Shown here: positions 54,306-64,000 of the stretch, in pieces
Layout of the letters: every line of letters starts with the position of its first letter
Position numbering within the stretch: the stretch's first letter is position 1
DNA from: Streptomyces sp. NRRL S-340
GTDB taxonomy: Bacteria > Actinomycetota > Actinomycetes > Streptomycetales > Streptomycetaceae
Assembly: GCF_000720185.1 (NCBI RefSeq)
Contig: NZ_JOIY01000019.1
Coordinates: 61,797 to 125,796 of the forward strand
DNA length: 64,000 nucleotides
Direction: 5' to 3'
The notes under the pieces: generated by a model
The model's input: the letters and a program-made list of their open reading frames with translations, nothing else
What the model was told of the DNA's origin: nothing
Database searches by the model: none
Made by a program: the position numbers and the translations under genes

Positions 54306-57300
54306 TCACTCCTCGCTCATCCACTGCCGCATCACGCCGAGCAGGTGATCGGGGTCGACCGGCTTGGTCACGTAGTCGGAGGCGCCCGACTCGATCGCCT
54401 TCTCCCGGTCGCCCTTCATCGCCTTCGCGGTCAGCGCGATGATCGGCAGCCCGGCGAACTGCGGCATCCTGCGGATCGCCGTGGTCGTCGCGTACCCGTC
54501 CATCTCGGGCATCATGATGTCCATCAGGACGACCGCCACGTCGTCGTGCTGTTCCAGGACCTCGATGCCCTCGCGGCCGTTCTCGGCGTACAGCACCGAC
54601 AGGCCGTGCTGTTCCAGGACGCTGGTCAGCGCGAAGACGTTGCGGATGTCGTCGTCGACGATGAGCACCTTCTCGCCGCCGAACCGGACGTCCCGGCTCC
54701 CCTGCGGCGCCCCGTCGGGCTGCCCCGCCACCCCGGCCGGCCACTGCTCGTGCCGGTCCTCGTGCCCCTGCCGCTCGCTGGAGGGCAGCGCCCTGCGGCG
54801 GCGCCGGAACAGCGCGGCGGCGCCGTTCTGCGTCTCCTGGTACGACTTCACCTCCGCCGGCGTCTCGACCTGCGCGGCCGTCAGCTCCGAGGCGTGCGAG
54901 ACGCCGGGCAGCTCCGCCAGGTGCGGCTCACCGGCGGCGGCCAGGTCGTCGGCGTCCAGGCCCGTCACCGGCTGCTGGTAGCCGTGCGGCGGCAACTCGC
55001 CCGGGTGCAGCGGCAGGTAGAGGGTGAACGTGGAGCCGCGGCCGGGCTCGCTCTGGGCGTGGATCTCACCGCCGAGCAGCTGCGCGATCTCCCGCGAGAT
55101 GGACAGTCCGAGGCCCGTCCCGCCGTACTTGCGGCTGGTGGTGCCGTCGGCCTGCTTGAACGCCTCGAAGATCACGCCCATCTTGCTGGCCGCGATGCCG
55201 ATGCCTGTGTCGGTCACCGAGAACGCGATCATCTCCGTGTCCGGATCGGTCAGCGAGCCGACCTCCAGCAACTGCTCCCGGATCGCCTGCGGCACGTCCC
55301 CGCGCGCGGGACGGATGACGAGTTCGACCGAACCGGAGTCGGTGAACTTCACCGCGTTGGACAGCAGGTTGCGCAACACCTGCAGCAGCCGCTGCTCGTC
55401 GGTGTGCAGGGTGGCGGGCAGTTCCGGCGACACCCGCACCGACAGGTCCAGACCCTTCTCAGCGGTCAGCGGCCGGAAGGTGGCCTCGACGTAGTCGATC
55501 AGCTCGACGAGCGCGATACGCGTCGGGGAGACGTCCATCTTGCCCGCCTCGACCTTCGCCAGGTCCAGGATGTCGTTGATCAGCTGGAGCAGGTCGGACC
55601 CCGCGCCGTGGATCGTCTCGGCGAACTCCACCTGCTTCGGCGAGAGGTTCCCCTCCGCGTTGTCGGCGAGCAGCTTGGCCAGGATCAGCAGGGAGTTCAG
55701 CGGCGTGCGCAGCTCGTGCGACATGTTCGCCAGGAACTCGCTGCGGTAGCGCATGGAGACGGCGAGCTGTTCGGCGCGCTCCTCCAGGACCTGCCGGGCC
55801 TCCTCGATCTCGGAGTTCTTCGCCTCGATGTCGCGGTTCTGCTGGGCCAGCAGCTCGGCCTTCTCCTCCAGTTCGGCGTTGGACGCCTGGAGGGCCTTCT
55901 GCCGCTGCTCCAGTTCCTCCGAGCGCAGCCGCAGCTGCTCGGTCAGCTCCTGGGACTGCTTCAGCAGCTGCTCGGTCTTGGTGTTGACGGAGATGGTGTT
56001 GACGCTGGTGGCGATCATCTCCGCGATCTGGTTGAGGAAGTCCTTCTGGATGTGTGTGAACGGCGTGAAGGAGGCCAGCTCGATCACGCCGAGCACCTTG
56101 CCCTCGAACAGCACCGGCAGCACGATCACCTGCGCGGGGGGCGCCTCGCCGAGCCCGGAGGAGATCTTCAGGTAGCCGCTGGGCGCCCGCTCCACCAGGA
56201 TCGTGCGCTTCTCCTGCGCGGCCGTCCCGATCAGCGCCTCACCCGGCCGGAACGAGGTCGGCATGGACCCCATCGAGTAGCCGTAGGAGCCGAGCATCCG
56301 CAGCTCGTAGGCGTTCTCCGGGTCGTCGGCGAAGTCCTTGTCATCGGCCCGCGGCACGGCGACGAAGAAGGCGCCGTGCTGGGCGGAGACCACCGGCGTC
56401 AGCTCGCTCATGATCAGTGAGGCCACGTCCTGGAGGTCGCGGCGGCCCTGCATCAGCGCGGAGATGCGGGCCAGGTTGCCCTTGAGCCAGTCCTGCTCCT
56501 TGTTGGCGATCGTGGTGTCGCGCAGGTTGGCGATCATCTTGTTGATGTAGTCCTGCAGTTCCTGGATCTCGCCGGAGGCGTCGACGTCGATCTTCAGGTT
56601 GAGGTCGCCGCGGGTCACGGCGGTCGCCACGCGCGCGATGGCACGCACCTGCCGGGTCAGGTTCCCGGCCATCTCGTTGACCGACTCGGTCAGGTCGCGC
56701 CAGGTGCCGTCGACGTCCCGCACCCGCGCCTGCCCGCCGAGCTGCCCCTCGGTGCCCACCTCGCGGGCCACCCGGGTGACCTCCTCGGCGAAGGACGAGA
56801 GCTGGTCGACCATCGTGTTGATGGTCGTCTTCAGCTCCAGGATCTCCCCGCGCGCGTCGATGTCGATCTTCTTCGTCAGGTCGCCCTTGGCGATGGCGGT
56901 CGTCACCATGGCGATGTTGCGCACCTGGCCGGTCAGGTTGGACGCCATCTGGTTCACCGACTCGGTGAGGTCCTTCCAGGTGCCGGCCACGCCCGGGACG
57001 TACGCCTGCCCGCCCAGGATGCCGTCCGTACCCACCTCGCGGGCCACCTTGGTCACCTGGTCGGCGAACGAACTCAGCGTCTTCACCATCGTGTTGAAGG
57101 TGTCGGCGAGCTGCGCCACCTCGCCGCGCGCCTCGATGGTCACCGTCCGCGTCAGGTCGCCGTTGGCGACCGCCGCCGCGACCTGGGAGATGTTGCGCAC
57201 CTGCATGGTGAGGTTGTTGGCCATCAGGTTGACGTTGTCGCTGAGGTCCTTCCAGATGCCGACGACGCCGGGCACGTGCGCCTGGCCGCCCAGGATGCCC

Positions 57301-59834
57301 TCCGTGCCCACCTCGCGGGCGACCCGGGTGACCTGCTCGGCGAAGGACGAGAGCTGGTCGACCATCGTGTTGACGGTGGTGACCAGCTCCAGGATCTCGC
57401 CCTTGGCGTCGACGGTGATCTTCTTCGACAGGTCGCCCTTGGCGACCGCGGTGGTGACCTCGGCGATGTTGCGGACCTGGATGGTCAGGTTGTTCGCCAT
57501 GAAGTTCACGGACTGGGTGAGGTCCTTCCAGGTGCCCGCCACCCCCTGCACCTCGGCCTGGCCGCCCAGGATGCCCTCGGTGCCCACCTCGCGGGCCACG
57601 CGGGTGACCTCCTGGGCGAACGAGGAGAGCTGGTCCACCATCGTGTTCAGGGTGTTCTTCAGCTCCTGGATCTCCCCGCGCGCGTCCACGGTGATCTTCT
57701 GGGACAGGTCACCGCGGGCCACGGCGGTGGCGACCTGCGCGATGTTGCGCACCTGGGAGGTGAGGTTGCCCGCCATGCCGTTCACCGAGTCGGTGAGGTC
57801 CCGCCACACGCCCGCGACGCCCGGCACCTGCGCCTGACCGCCCAGGCGGCCCTCCGTGCCCACCTCGCGGGCCACCTTGGTCACCTGGTCGGCGAAGGCG
57901 GAGAGCTGGTCGACCATCGTGTTGATGGTGTTCTTCAGCTCCAGGATCTCCCCGCGCGCGTCGACGTCGATCTTCTGCGAGAGGTCACCGCGGGCCACCG
58001 CCGTCGTCACCTGGGCGATGTTCCTCACCTGACCGGTCAGGTTCGACGCCATGGAGTTGACGGAGTCGGTGAGTTCCTTCCACGTGCCCGACACGCCGTC
58101 CACGCGCGCCTGGCCGCCCAGCCGGCCCTCCGTGCCCACGTCCCGGGCCATCCGGGTCACCTGGTCGGCGAACGAGGACAGCTGGTCCACCATCGTGTTG
58201 ACGGTGTTCTTCAGCTGGAGCATCTCGCCGGAGACGTCCACGGTGACCTTCTGCGACAGGTCGCCGTTGGCCACGGCCGTCGTCACCTGCGCGATGTTCC
58301 TCACCTGTCCGGTGAGGTTGCGGAACGCCGTGTTGACGGAGTCGGTGAGGTCCTTCCAGGTGCCCGCCGCGCCCGGCACCTGCGCCTGGCCGCCCAGCTC
58401 ACCCTCGACACCGATCTCCCGCGCCACCCGCGTGACCTCGGCACCGAACGCGGAGAGCTGGTCGACCATCGTGTTGACGGTGTTCTTCAGCTCCAGCATC
58501 TCGCCGGCCACGTCCACGGTGACCTTCTGCGACAGGTCACCGCTGGCCACCGCCGTCGTCACCGCGGCGATGTCCCTCACCTGCGTGGTCAGGTTCCGGA
58601 ACACCGTGTTGACGGAGTCCGTCAGGTCCTTCCACGTCCCGGCCACGCCCGGCACGATCGCCTGACCGCCCAGGCGCCCTTCCGCGCCGACCTCGTTGGC
58701 CACGCGGGTGACCTCGTCCGCGAAGATCCGCAGCGTCTCGGTCATCTGGTTGATCGTCTCGGCGAGCCGCGCGACCTCACCGCGCGCCGGGACGGTCACC
58801 TTCTGCGACAGATCACCGTTGGCCACGGCCGTCGTCACCTGAGCGATCCCGCGCACCTGGGCCGTCAGGTTGCCGGCCATCAGGTTCACCGAGTCGGTGA
58901 GTTCCTTCCAGGTGCCGTCCACCCCCGGCACGTGCGCCTGGCCGCCCAGGATGCCGTCGGTGCCCACCTCACGGGCGACCCGCGTCACCTCCGAGGAGAA
59001 GGCGGACAACTGGTCGACCATGGTGTTGACGGTGTTCTTCAGCTCCAGCATCTCGCCGGCGACGTCCACGGTGACCTTCCGCGACAGGTCACCCTTGGCC
59101 ACCGCCGTCGTCACCAGCGCGATGTCGCGCACCTGCGCCGTCAGCCGGGACGCCATCGTGTTGACGGAGTCCGTGAGGTCCTTCCAGGACCCCGACAGGC
59201 CCCGCACCCGCGCCTGACCGCCCAGCTTGCCCTCGGTGCCCACCTCGCTGGCCACGCGCGTGACCTCGTCGGTGAACGTGGAGAGCTGGTCCACCAGATT
59301 GTTGACGGTCCGCCCGACCTTCAGGAACTCGCCCCGCAGCGGATGCCCGGCACCGTCCGCGGCCTGCGTGCGCAGCTCCATCCGCGGGGACAGGTCGCCC
59401 TCGGCCACCGCGGAGAGCACCCGGCCGACCTCGGAGACGGGCCGTACGAGATCGTCGACCAGGGCGTTGGAGTTCTCGATCGCGGCCGCCCAGGAGCCCT
59501 CACAGGCACCGGTCTCCAGCCGCTCCGTGAGCTTTCCCTCACGTCCCACCATGCGCCGCACCCGCGCCAGCTCGCCCGTCAGATGCAGATTGCGGTCGGC
59601 CACCTCGTTGAAGACCGCGGCGATCTCCGACATCACGCCGTCCCCGGACACCGTGAGCCGCTTGCGGAAGTTCCCGTCCCGCATCCCCGCCAGCGCCGCC
59701 AGAAGCCGGTTCAGTGCGGCCGTGTCGACCACCGTGGTCGCGCCCCGCGGCGTGCGCCGGCTGCTCGGGGACTGGCCGGACTGTCCGCCTTTCGCGCGCG
59801 TCTTCGTGCTCCGCGTCGCTGCGCCAGACTCCAC
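54306..59834 (-). CDS. osaA: Giant HAMP-array hybrid histidine kinase OsaA
   Basis: An 1842-residue soluble hybrid kinase without membrane segments. After an N-terminal stretch come tandem HAMP modules with ten copies of a 92-residue unit (about 200-1120; each has LGGQA, a W-K/R-D/E-L-T box and a GDL motif), then a GAF domain (about 1190-1330), a coiled coil, HisKA with His1373 in [10 protein letters not shown], an HATPase, and a C-terminal receiver with Asp1772 in [11 protein letters not shown]. The array is thought to relay conformational signals. S. coelicolor OsaA works with OsaB and OsaC in osmoadaptation. The GTG at 59834 follows GGGAGGG. Confidence 0.93.
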   Translation of the reverse strand: MESGAATRSTKTRAKGGQSGQSPSSRRTPRGATTVVDTAALNRLLAALAGMRDGNFRKRLTVSGDGVMSEIAAVFNEVADRNLHLTGELARVRRMVGREGKLTERLETGACEGSWAAAIENSNALVDDLVRPVSEVGRVLSAVAEGDLSPRMELRTQAADGAGHPLRGEFLKVGRTVNNLVDQLSTFTDEVTRVASEVGTEGKLGGQARVRGLSGSWKDLTDSVNTMASRLTAQVRDIALVTTAVAKGDLSRKVTVDVAGEMLELKNTVNTMVDQLSAFSSEVTRVAREVGTDGILGGQAHVPGVDGTWKELTDSVNLMAGNLTAQVRGIAQVTTAVANGDLSQKVTVPARGEVARLAETINQMTETLRIFADEVTRVANEVGAEGRLGGQAIVPGVAGTWKDLTDSVNTVFRNLTTQVRDIAAVTTAVASGDLSQKVTVDVAGEMLELKNTVNTMVDQLSAFGAEVTRVAREIGVEGELGGQAQVPGAAGTWKDLTDSVNTAFRNLTGQVRNIAQVTTAVANGDLSQKVTVDVSGEMLQLKNTVNTMVDQLSSFADQVTRMARDVGTEGRLGGQARVDGVSGTWKELTDSVNSMASNLTGQVRNIAQVTTAVARGDLSQKIDVDARGEILELKNTINTMVDQLSAFADQVTKVAREVGTEGRLGGQAQVPGVAGVWRDLTDSVNGMAGNLTSQVRNIAQVATAVARGDLSQKITVDARGEIQELKNTLNTMVDQLSSFAQEVTRVAREVGTEGILGGQAEVQGVAGTWKDLTQSVNFMANNLTIQVRNIAEVTTAVAKGDLSKKITVDAKGEILELVTTVNTMVDQLSSFAEQVTRVAREVGTEGILGGQAHVPGVVGIWKDLSDNVNLMANNLTMQVRNISQVAAAVANGDLTRTVTIEARGEVAQLADTFNTMVKTLSSFADQVTKVAREVGTDGILGGQAYVPGVAGTWKDLTESVNQMASNLTGQVRNIAMVTTAIAKGDLTKKIDIDARGEILELKTTINTMVDQLSSFAEEVTRVAREVGTEGQLGGQARVRDVDGTWRDLTESVNEMAGNLTRQVRAIARVATAVTRGDLNLKIDVDASGEIQELQDYINKMIANLRDTTIANKEQDWLKGNLARISALMQGRRDLQDVASLIMSELTPVVSAQHGAFFVAVPRADDKDFADDPENAYELRMLGSYGYSMGSMPTSFRPGEALIGTAAQEKRTILVERAPSGYLKISSGLGEAPPAQVIVLPVLFEGKVLGVIELASFTPFTHIQKDFLNQIAEMIATSVNTISVNTKTEQLLKQSQELTEQLRLRSEELEQRQKALQASNAELEEKAELLAQQNRDIEAKNSEIEEARQVLEERAEQLAVSMRYRSEFLANMSHELRTPLNSLLILAKLLADNAEGNLSPKQVEFAETIHGAGSDLLQLINDILDLAKVEAGKMDVSPTRIALVELIDYVEATFRPLTAEKGLDLSVRVSPELPATLHTDEQRLLQVLRNLLSNAVKFTDSGSVELVIRPARGDVPQAIREQLLEVGSLTDPDTEMIAFSVTDTGIGIAASKMGVIFEAFKQADGTTSRKYGGTGLGLSISREIAQLLGGEIHAQSEPGRGSTFTLYLPLHPGELPPHGYQQPVTGLDADDLAAAGEPHLAELPGVSHASELTAAQVETPAEVKSYQETQNGAAALFRRRRRALPSSERQGHEDRHEQWPAGVAGQPDGAPQGSRDVRFGGEKVLIVDDDIRNVFALTSVLEQHGLSVLYAENGREGIEVLEQHDDVAVVLMDIMMPEMDGYATTTAIRRMPQFAGLPIIALTAKAMKGDREKAIESGASDYVTKPVDPDHLLGVMRQWMSEE
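56590..59370. repeat. Ten-unit 276-base coding tandem repeat (HAMP array)
   Basis: About ten 276-base units encode the HAMP modules of OsaA. Neighbouring units share long identical stretches, a sign of recent homogenisation by unequal crossing-over or gene conversion. Boundaries are approximate. Confidence 0.88.
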
Positions 59835-60172
59835 TGTGTCCCTCCCGCAGGGATCGACCGTCACTGCTGCGTCGTTACCGCCCGGTAGCACCAGGCCGCA
59901 CGAGGTGCTGCTGCCCCGCACGGGAAGACCGCACTCGGCCGGCCCGTACCGTCAACAGAAGCCTGCCCAGTGTTTCACCCCCACCGAACCAGGCCATAAC
60001 AGTTCGGCAGCTTCGCACACCGTCCGCACACCCTCCGGGCGAAATCAGTGGTGACCGGCATCCGCACGGACGGCGAAGGTAAGTAACCTTGCATGCGGCT
60101 GTCCAGCCGAGCCGGTCCGTCCGGCCTGGGCGGTGGCACGGAACGAGCGGGCATCGGAGGGCGGCCTCACAC
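59835..60172. other. Divergent osaA/osaC promoter region
   Basis: A 338-base spacer with no gene. It must hold both promoters. I looked for a SigB-type element (GNNTN14-16GGGTAY) before osaC and found no good match. A GGAGG at 60156-60160 lies 12 bases before the osaC ATG. Confidence 0.5.
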
Positions 60173-62935
60173 ATGACCACCGGAGTGATCCCCCCGGGAC
60201 AGTCCCCGGAGCCGCGGCCGACGGGGCCCGAGGGCCCCCAGCTGCCGGAGCAGCGGGGCGAGCCGGACGGCCTCCGAGAGCTGCCCGAAGACAACCGGAC
60301 GAGGAGTTCTGTGATCACCGCGCGCGCGGCCGCCAGCTTCGAGCCCCTGGGGCGATCGGTCGCGACCGCCCGGTCCTTCGTCCGCGACACGCTCCAGGGA
60401 TGGGGCTTCGGTGACGTCGTCGACGACGCCGTGGTCCTCACCAGCGAACTGGTGACCAACGCCGTCGTCCACGCGGGCACCGCCGCGGACGTCCTGTGCC
60501 TGCGCAGTGACCACGGGGTGCGGATCGAGGTCGCCGACCGCTATCCCGAGCGCGAGGTCCCGCTGCAGAGCGCCGCGGTCTCCATGGGCAGCCCCGACCG
60601 CGAGGGCGGCCGCGGCCTCCAGCTGTGCGCGGCCCTGGCCGGCCGCTGGGGCGTGGAGTACACCCCCACGCACAAGAACGTCTGGTTCCAGCTGGACCTG
60701 CCCGAACGCCCGGTCGGCACCCGCACCGCGGGCCCCTCGCTGCCCGCCGAACTCCTTCCCGTCGCCGACGGCCGGGTCCGCGTGGCCGTCGTCCAGATCG
60801 ACCGCGGCGGCGCCATCACCGCCTGGAACGAGGACGCCGAGGAACTCTTCGGCTACGCCGCCGAGCAGGTCACCGGCAAGCCCCTCACCGATCTCGCCGC
60901 CTGGCCGCACACGCCCGGCACCGGCACCGGCATCGCCGAAGCCCTCCGGCTCTCCCGCTGGGAGGGCAGCTACGGCGTCCGCGGCGCCCACGGCCGCGTC
61001 ATCCCGGTCTACGCCTCCCACCTCCGCGTCCGCGACACCGGCGGCGAACCCTCCACGGTCTGCCTCCTGGTACGCGACCACGAACGCGCCGTCCTGCAGA
61101 CCCCGCTGCGCACCCCCGCGAGCAACGACACCAAGAGCGCCTCCCCCGACGGCGCCGACCCCTTCGAGGTCTTCATCGGCTCCCCCGCCCCCGACGACCT
61201 CGACGGCCTCCTGCAGCGCACGGTGGAACGTGCCCGCGACATGCTCGACGGCGACGCCGCCTTCCTGCTCCTGGCCACCGACGACGAGACGGAACTGGAG
61301 GTCCGCGCCTCCACGGGCCTGCCCTCCGCCCGCCAGCGCTTCGCGCGCGTCCCCGTCGAGGCCGGTCCCGGCCGCTACGGCTCGGCCCGGATGCCCGCCG
61401 TCCACGACGACCTGACCGCCGCCCCCGGCGCCGTCCCCCTGCTCGGCGGCACCGGCATGCGCTCCGTCGTCACCGTCCCGCTCAAGGTCGAGGGCCGTCT
61501 CACCGGCTCCCTGGGCGTCGCGGCCGAAGGAGCCGGCAGGTACTCCAACGAGGAGGCGCTGCGCCTGCAGTTCGCCGCCGACCGCATCGCCCTGGCCGTC
61601 GAATCGGCCCGCCTGGGCGAGCTGGAGCGGCTGCGCCGCGGCTCGCTGAGCTTCCTCGTCGAGGCCTCCGACCTGCTGGCCGGCACCCTCGACCGCGACC
61701 AGACCCTCGCCCTGATGGCCCAGATGACGGTCCCCACCCTGGCCACCTGGTGCGCCGTCTACACGATCGCCGACCAGGCCTCCGAGCCCTATCTGTCCTA
61801 TGTCCTGCACGAGGACGAGGAACTGATCGACGGCATCAAGTCCCTGCTGTCGAAGATCGCCCCGCCCGACCCGGTGCCGACGCCCGGGGCCCGCGTCTGG
61901 TCCGCCCCCGGCGAGGCCGCCCACCAGGCGGCCCTGCGCAGCTCCATGCGCAGCCTCAGCCTCGGCGACTCCGACCACCGCATCGGTACGACCATCGGCC
62001 CGACCCTCGCCACGGCCTCCGCCGTCGGTGGCGAGACGGTCGTCCTGCCCCTGGTGGCCCGCAACCGCGTGATCGGCATGCTCACCCTCGGCAAGCCCAC
62101 CGACGAGCACTTCCGCCAGGAGATCCTGGAACTCGCCGAGGACCTCAGCCGCCGCGCAGCCCTCGCCCTGGACAACGCCCGCCTGTACTCCGAGCGCACG
62201 GCCATCAGCCAGTCCCTCCAGCGCAGCCTCCTGCCGCCGGGACTCCCGCAGGTCGACGGCGTCGAGGTCGACGTCATCTACCGCGCGGCCGGCGAGGGAA
62301 ACGAGGTCGGCGGCGACTTCTACGACCTCTTCCCCATCCGCGACGGCGCCTACGGCTTCGCCATCGGCGACGTCTGCGGTACGGGCCCGGAGGCGGCGGC
62401 CGTCACGGGCCTCGCCCGCCACGCGCTCCGCCTGCTCGCCCGTGAGGGCTACGGCGGCCCGGCCGTACTGGAACGCCTGAACTCCGCGATCCTCGACGAA
62501 GGCGCCCGCAGCCGCTTCCTCACGCTCCTGTACGGCGAGTTGTGGCCCCAGGAGGACGGCAGCGCGCACCTGAAGGTCGTCTGCGCCGGCCACCCGCTGC
62601 CGCTGCGCCTGCGCCAGGACGGCACGGTCGAGCCCGCCGCGGAACCGCAGCCGCTGCTCGGCGTCATGGAGGACCTGGAGCTGTACGAGCAGTCGGTCAC
62701 GCTGGACCCGGGCGACGTCCTGCTCTGTGTCACCGACGGCGTCACCGAACGCCGCGAGGGCACGCGCATGCTGGGCGACGACGGCCTCGCGGACGTCCTC
62801 ACCACCTGCACGGGCCTGACGGCCGGCGCGGTCGCCGCCCGCATCATGCGCGCCGTGGAGCGCTTCGCCTCCGACGCGCCGTCCGACGACATGGCGATCC
62901 TGGCCATGCGGGTCCCGGAGGTCCTGGCCGACTGA
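60173..62935 (+). CDS. osaC: Multidomain PP2C phosphatase/anti-sigma-like regulator OsaC
   Basis: A 920-residue signalling protein. Order: an RsbW-like HATPase (about 50-180) with the N-box SELVTNAVVHA (91-101) and a Gly-rich lid GGRGLQLCAAL, a PAS domain (about 205-310), two GAF domains (about 365-510 and 530-690), and a SpoIIE/PP2C phosphatase (about 700-918) with GGDFYDLFPI and a closing SDDMAILAMRV. In S. coelicolor OsaC binds sigma-B and helps switch off the osmotic response. The ATG at 60173 has GGAGG 12 bases upstream, rather far. Divergent from osaA; a strong terminator follows. Confidence 0.92.
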   Translation: MTTGVIPPGQSPEPRPTGPEGPQLPEQRGEPDGLRELPEDNRTRSSVITARAAASFEPLGRSVATARSFVRDTLQGWGFGDVVDDAVVLTSELVTNAVVHAGTAADVLCLRSDHGVRIEVADRYPEREVPLQSAAVSMGSPDREGGRGLQLCAALAGRWGVEYTPTHKNVWFQLDLPERPVGTRTAGPSLPAELLPVADGRVRVAVVQIDRGGAITAWNEDAEELFGYAAEQVTGKPLTDLAAWPHTPGTGTGIAEALRLSRWEGSYGVRGAHGRVIPVYASHLRVRDTGGEPSTVCLLVRDHERAVLQTPLRTPASNDTKSASPDGADPFEVFIGSPAPDDLDGLLQRTVERARDMLDGDAAFLLLATDDETELEVRASTGLPSARQRFARVPVEAGPGRYGSARMPAVHDDLTAAPGAVPLLGGTGMRSVVTVPLKVEGRLTGSLGVAAEGAGRYSNEEALRLQFAADRIALAVESARLGELERLRRGSLSFLVEASDLLAGTLDRDQTLALMAQMTVPTLATWCAVYTIADQASEPYLSYVLHEDEELIDGIKSLLSKIAPPDPVPTPGARVWSAPGEAAHQAALRSSMRSLSLGDSDHRIGTTIGPTLATASAVGGETVVLPLVARNRVIGMLTLGKPTDEHFRQEILELAEDLSRRAALALDNARLYSERTAISQSLQRSLLPPGLPQVDGVEVDVIYRAAGEGNEVGGDFYDLFPIRDGAYGFAIGDVCGTGPEAAAVTGLARHALRLLAREGYGGPAVLERLNSAILDEGARSRFLTLLYGELWPQEDGSAHLKVVCAGHPLPLRLRQDGTVEPAAEPQPLLGVMEDLELYEQSVTLDPGDVLLCVTDGVTERREGTRMLGDDGLADVLTTCTGLTAGAVAARIMRAVERFASDAPSDDMAILAMRVPEVLAD

Positions 62936-62963
62936 GGCCGGGCGGAGCTGCCCCGGACATGCG

Positions 62964-62993
62964 AAAGACCCCGCCCGGAAGGGCGGGGTCTTT
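62964..62993. terminator. Terminator between osaC and tRNA-Thr
   Basis: A 13-base-pair perfect stem (62964-62976 with 62981-62993) capped by GGAA and followed by TTTTCTCTCT. It ends osaC and, with AAAG on the other side, can also end the convergent tRNA transcript. Confidence 0.9.
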
Positions 62994-63001
62994 TCTCTCT
63001 G

Positions 63002-63074
63002 AGCCCCCAAACGGAATCGAACCGTTGACCTTCTCCTTACCATGGAGACGCTCTGCCGACTGAGCTATAGGGGC
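63002..63074 (-). tRNA. tRNA-Thr (anticodon GGU)
   Basis: A 73-base tRNA on the minus strand. The acceptor arm GCCCCTA pairs with TGGGGGC, the D-loop contains AGCTCAGTCGGCAGAGC, the anticodon stem TCTCC/GGAGA encloses ATGGTAA (anticodon GGT), and the T-arm has GGTTCGATTCC. The CCA end is not encoded. It reads ACC and ACU codons. Confidence 0.96.
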
Positions 63075-63114
63075 CTGTCGCCTTTTCGGGGTTTCTCCCG
63101 CGGCAACGGAATAG

Positions 63115-63144
63115 ATCATACCCCGAACACAGCCGTGCTCCCAA
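63115..63144 (-). promoter_or_regulatory. Candidate tRNA-Thr promoter
   Basis: Minus-strand TTGGGA (63144-63139), 18 bases, then TATGAT (63120-63115), about 40 bases before the tRNA. It overlaps the last codons of the DegT-like gene. Confidence 0.6.
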
Positions 63145-63811
63145 CCACGACGGGACCGCCGAGCGCATTGCACACGGAGACGATCCGCTGCATCTCACGC
63201 CGCGTCAGCGAGGCGTCCACCGGCAGCGCCAGCGTGTCTGCGGCGGCCCGCTCGGTCTCCGGCAGGGACACGCAGCGCCGGAACTCGGGCAGCCGGTGCA
63301 CGGGCGTCTTCACGGGGACCCGGCAGTCGACTCCCCTCGCCCGCACGGCCCGTGCGAAGGCGTCACGGTCGGGCCGGCCGTTGCCCGGCACCCGCACCAC
63401 GTACTGCTGGTAGGCGTGTCCGTCGCCCCCGTCGGGCGTCCGCACGCCCCGCAGCCTGGCGTCCAGATAGGCGGCACGCTCCCTGCGCCGCGCCCTCTCG
63501 TCGTACGGCGCCTCGGACTCCGCGTGCTCCAGCACCAGCAGCCCGTGCCGCCGTCCGACCGCGCGCAGCCCCGCGAGGTCCGCGGACCGGCCGAAGCGGT
63601 GGACGGCAACGACGGCCGCGGTCCGGGGAGTTACGGCCGCTTCGACGGCGGACGGGTCGAGGCAGTAGGTCACGGGGTCTATGTCGGCGAACACCGGAAG
63701 CGCACCCACCTGGACGGCAGCCTCGGCCACCTCGACGTTGCCGAACGCCGGAACGACGACTTCATCACCGACTCCGACGCCGGCGGCTCTGAGCAGAGCA
63801 GCAGTACCCAT
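63116..63811 (-). CDS. Truncated DegT/DnrJ/EryC1/StrS aminotransferase-like protein
   Basis: A 231-residue frame resembling sugar aminotransferases of the DegT family, which are usually 360-400 residues. It starts in the middle of the SGTxAL motif (MGTAALLRAAGVGVGDEV), continues through VVPAFGNVEVAEAAVQVGA and FADIDPVTYCLDP, then reaches LVLEHAESEAPYDE, where full enzymes have EDAAQ followed by the PLP-lysine segment. That lysine segment is missing, and the text resumes with the C-terminal half (YQQYVVRVPG, RGVDCRVPVKTPVHRLPEF, LPVDASLT). An in-frame stop lies just upstream and no ribosome site precedes the ATG. It cannot work as an ordinary aminotransferase; it may be a decayed gene or a re-purposed fold. 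Confidence 0.65.
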   Translation of the reverse strand: MGTAALLRAAGVGVGDEVVVPAFGNVEVAEAAVQVGALPVFADIDPVTYCLDPSAVEAAVTPRTAAVVAVHRFGRSADLAGLRAVGRRHGLLVLEHAESEAPYDERARRRERAAYLDARLRGVRTPDGGDGHAYQQYVVRVPGNGRPDRDAFARAVRARGVDCRVPVKTPVHRLPEFRRCVSLPETERAAADTLALPVDASLTRREMQRIVSVCNALGGPVVVGSTAVFGV

Positions 63812-63860
63812 GCGGCGGATGCTGCTTGGGCAACGTGAACGTCAAGTGACGGAGAACAAA

Positions 63861-63902
63861 AAAGGGTTGGACCCGGAACCGAAGTTCCAGGTCCAACCCT
63901 TT
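63861..63902 (-). terminator. rRNA operon terminator with UUCG tetraloop
   Basis: A 19-base-pair stem (63861-63879 with 63884-63902, one U-G pair) with loop UUCG in the minus-strand RNA, followed by TTTTTTG. It lies nine bases after the 5S rRNA 3' end and closes the rrn operon. Confidence 0.95.
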
Positions 63903-63910
63903 GAATGATT

Positions 63911-64000
63911 GTTCGGCGGTGTCCTACTCTCCCACAGGGTCCCCCCTGCAGTACCATCGGCGCTGTAAGGCTTAGCTTCCGGGTTCGGAATGTAACCGGG
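63911..64000 (-). rRNA. rrf: 5S ribosomal RNA (3' part; gene runs off the window)
   Basis: The minus strand reads as the last 90 bases of an actinomycete 5S rRNA, including CCGAACCCGGAAGCTAAG and the closing GTAGGACACCGCCGAAC. The 5' end and the rest of the rRNA operon lie beyond base 64000. Confidence 0.95.

Noticed and set aside
57276..59888. An 870-residue plus-strand frame with regular repeats opposite osaA
   Set aside because: The periodicity comes from the HAMP repeat array on the other strand; no ribosome site or known motif.
60167..63043. A 958-residue minus-strand frame opposite osaC
   Set aside because: Antisense shadow of OsaC that also runs through the terminator and tRNA gene.

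Overview
The window is core chromosome from a Streptomyces or a very close relative. Base composition is extremely GC-rich, starts are mixed ATG/GTG/TTG, lipoprotein signals are actinobacterial, and the gene order rodZ-like/rimO/pgsA/cinA/clgR ... recA/recX ... miaB/miaA/dapF/rshA/hflX is the conserved actinomycete backbone. Names such as gluABCD, gluRK, rshA and osaABC follow the Streptomyces coelicolor homologues, recognised from the translated sequences. I see no IS element, prophage, CRISPR array, integrative element or large biosynthetic cluster. Many long opposite-strand ORFs are GC-driven shadows of real genes.

Layout. 1-4.7 kb: an isochorismatase-like hydrolase divergent from a GlxA/AraC-type regulator, then two tandem secreted trypsin-like lipoproteins. 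4.8-13.7 kb (minus strand): hflX, a secreted M1 metallopeptidase, the (p)ppGpp enzyme rshA, dapF, a membrane protein and miaA. 13.8-19.5 kb: two small plus-strand genes (one an MT0933-like antitoxin), a class III extradiol dioxygenase-like protein, miaB, a GT87-type membrane glycosyltransferase and a MazG-like hydrolase. 19.7-26.9 kb: a membrane-anchored orphan TAXI binding protein, the sensor kinase/regulator pair gluK-gluR and the divergent glutamate ABC importer gluABCD. This is the best candidate for an under-described sensing system. 27.0-30.3 kb: an FAD monooxygenase, a Pro-rich repeat ORF, and cysteine dioxygenase plus rhodanese.

30.5-33.4 kb: recX-recA, with a RecA-NDp-type promoter and a LexA-type box upstream, and a divergent membrane gene that appears frameshifted. 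33.4-38.1 kb: an AI-2E family permease, a DUF3046 protein, a toroid-fold protein and an AraC-AzlC-AzlD cluster. 38.2-44.2 kb: a 1658-residue Lhr helicase and a Nei-type glycosylase. 44.3-52.9 kb (minus): an acidic-tailed membrane protein, clgR, the translationally coupled rimO-pgsA-cinA genes, a RodZ-like protein and ftsK. 53.0-62.9 kb: osaB, the giant HAMP-array hybrid kinase osaA and the divergent multidomain phosphatase osaC (osmoadaptation). 63.0-64.0 kb (minus): tRNA-Thr(GGU), a truncated DegT-like gene, a UUCG-capped terminator and the 3' part of a 5S rRNA, so the rrn operon continues beyond the window.

Functional themes are DNA repair and SOS control (recA, recX, nei, lhr, clgR), translation and tRNA/ribosome modification (hflX, miaA, miaB, rimO), stress signalling (rshA, osaABC) and glutamate sensing and uptake. 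Start codons were chosen by Shine-Dalgarno position, spacing and family length. Doubtful ones are flagged in the entries.
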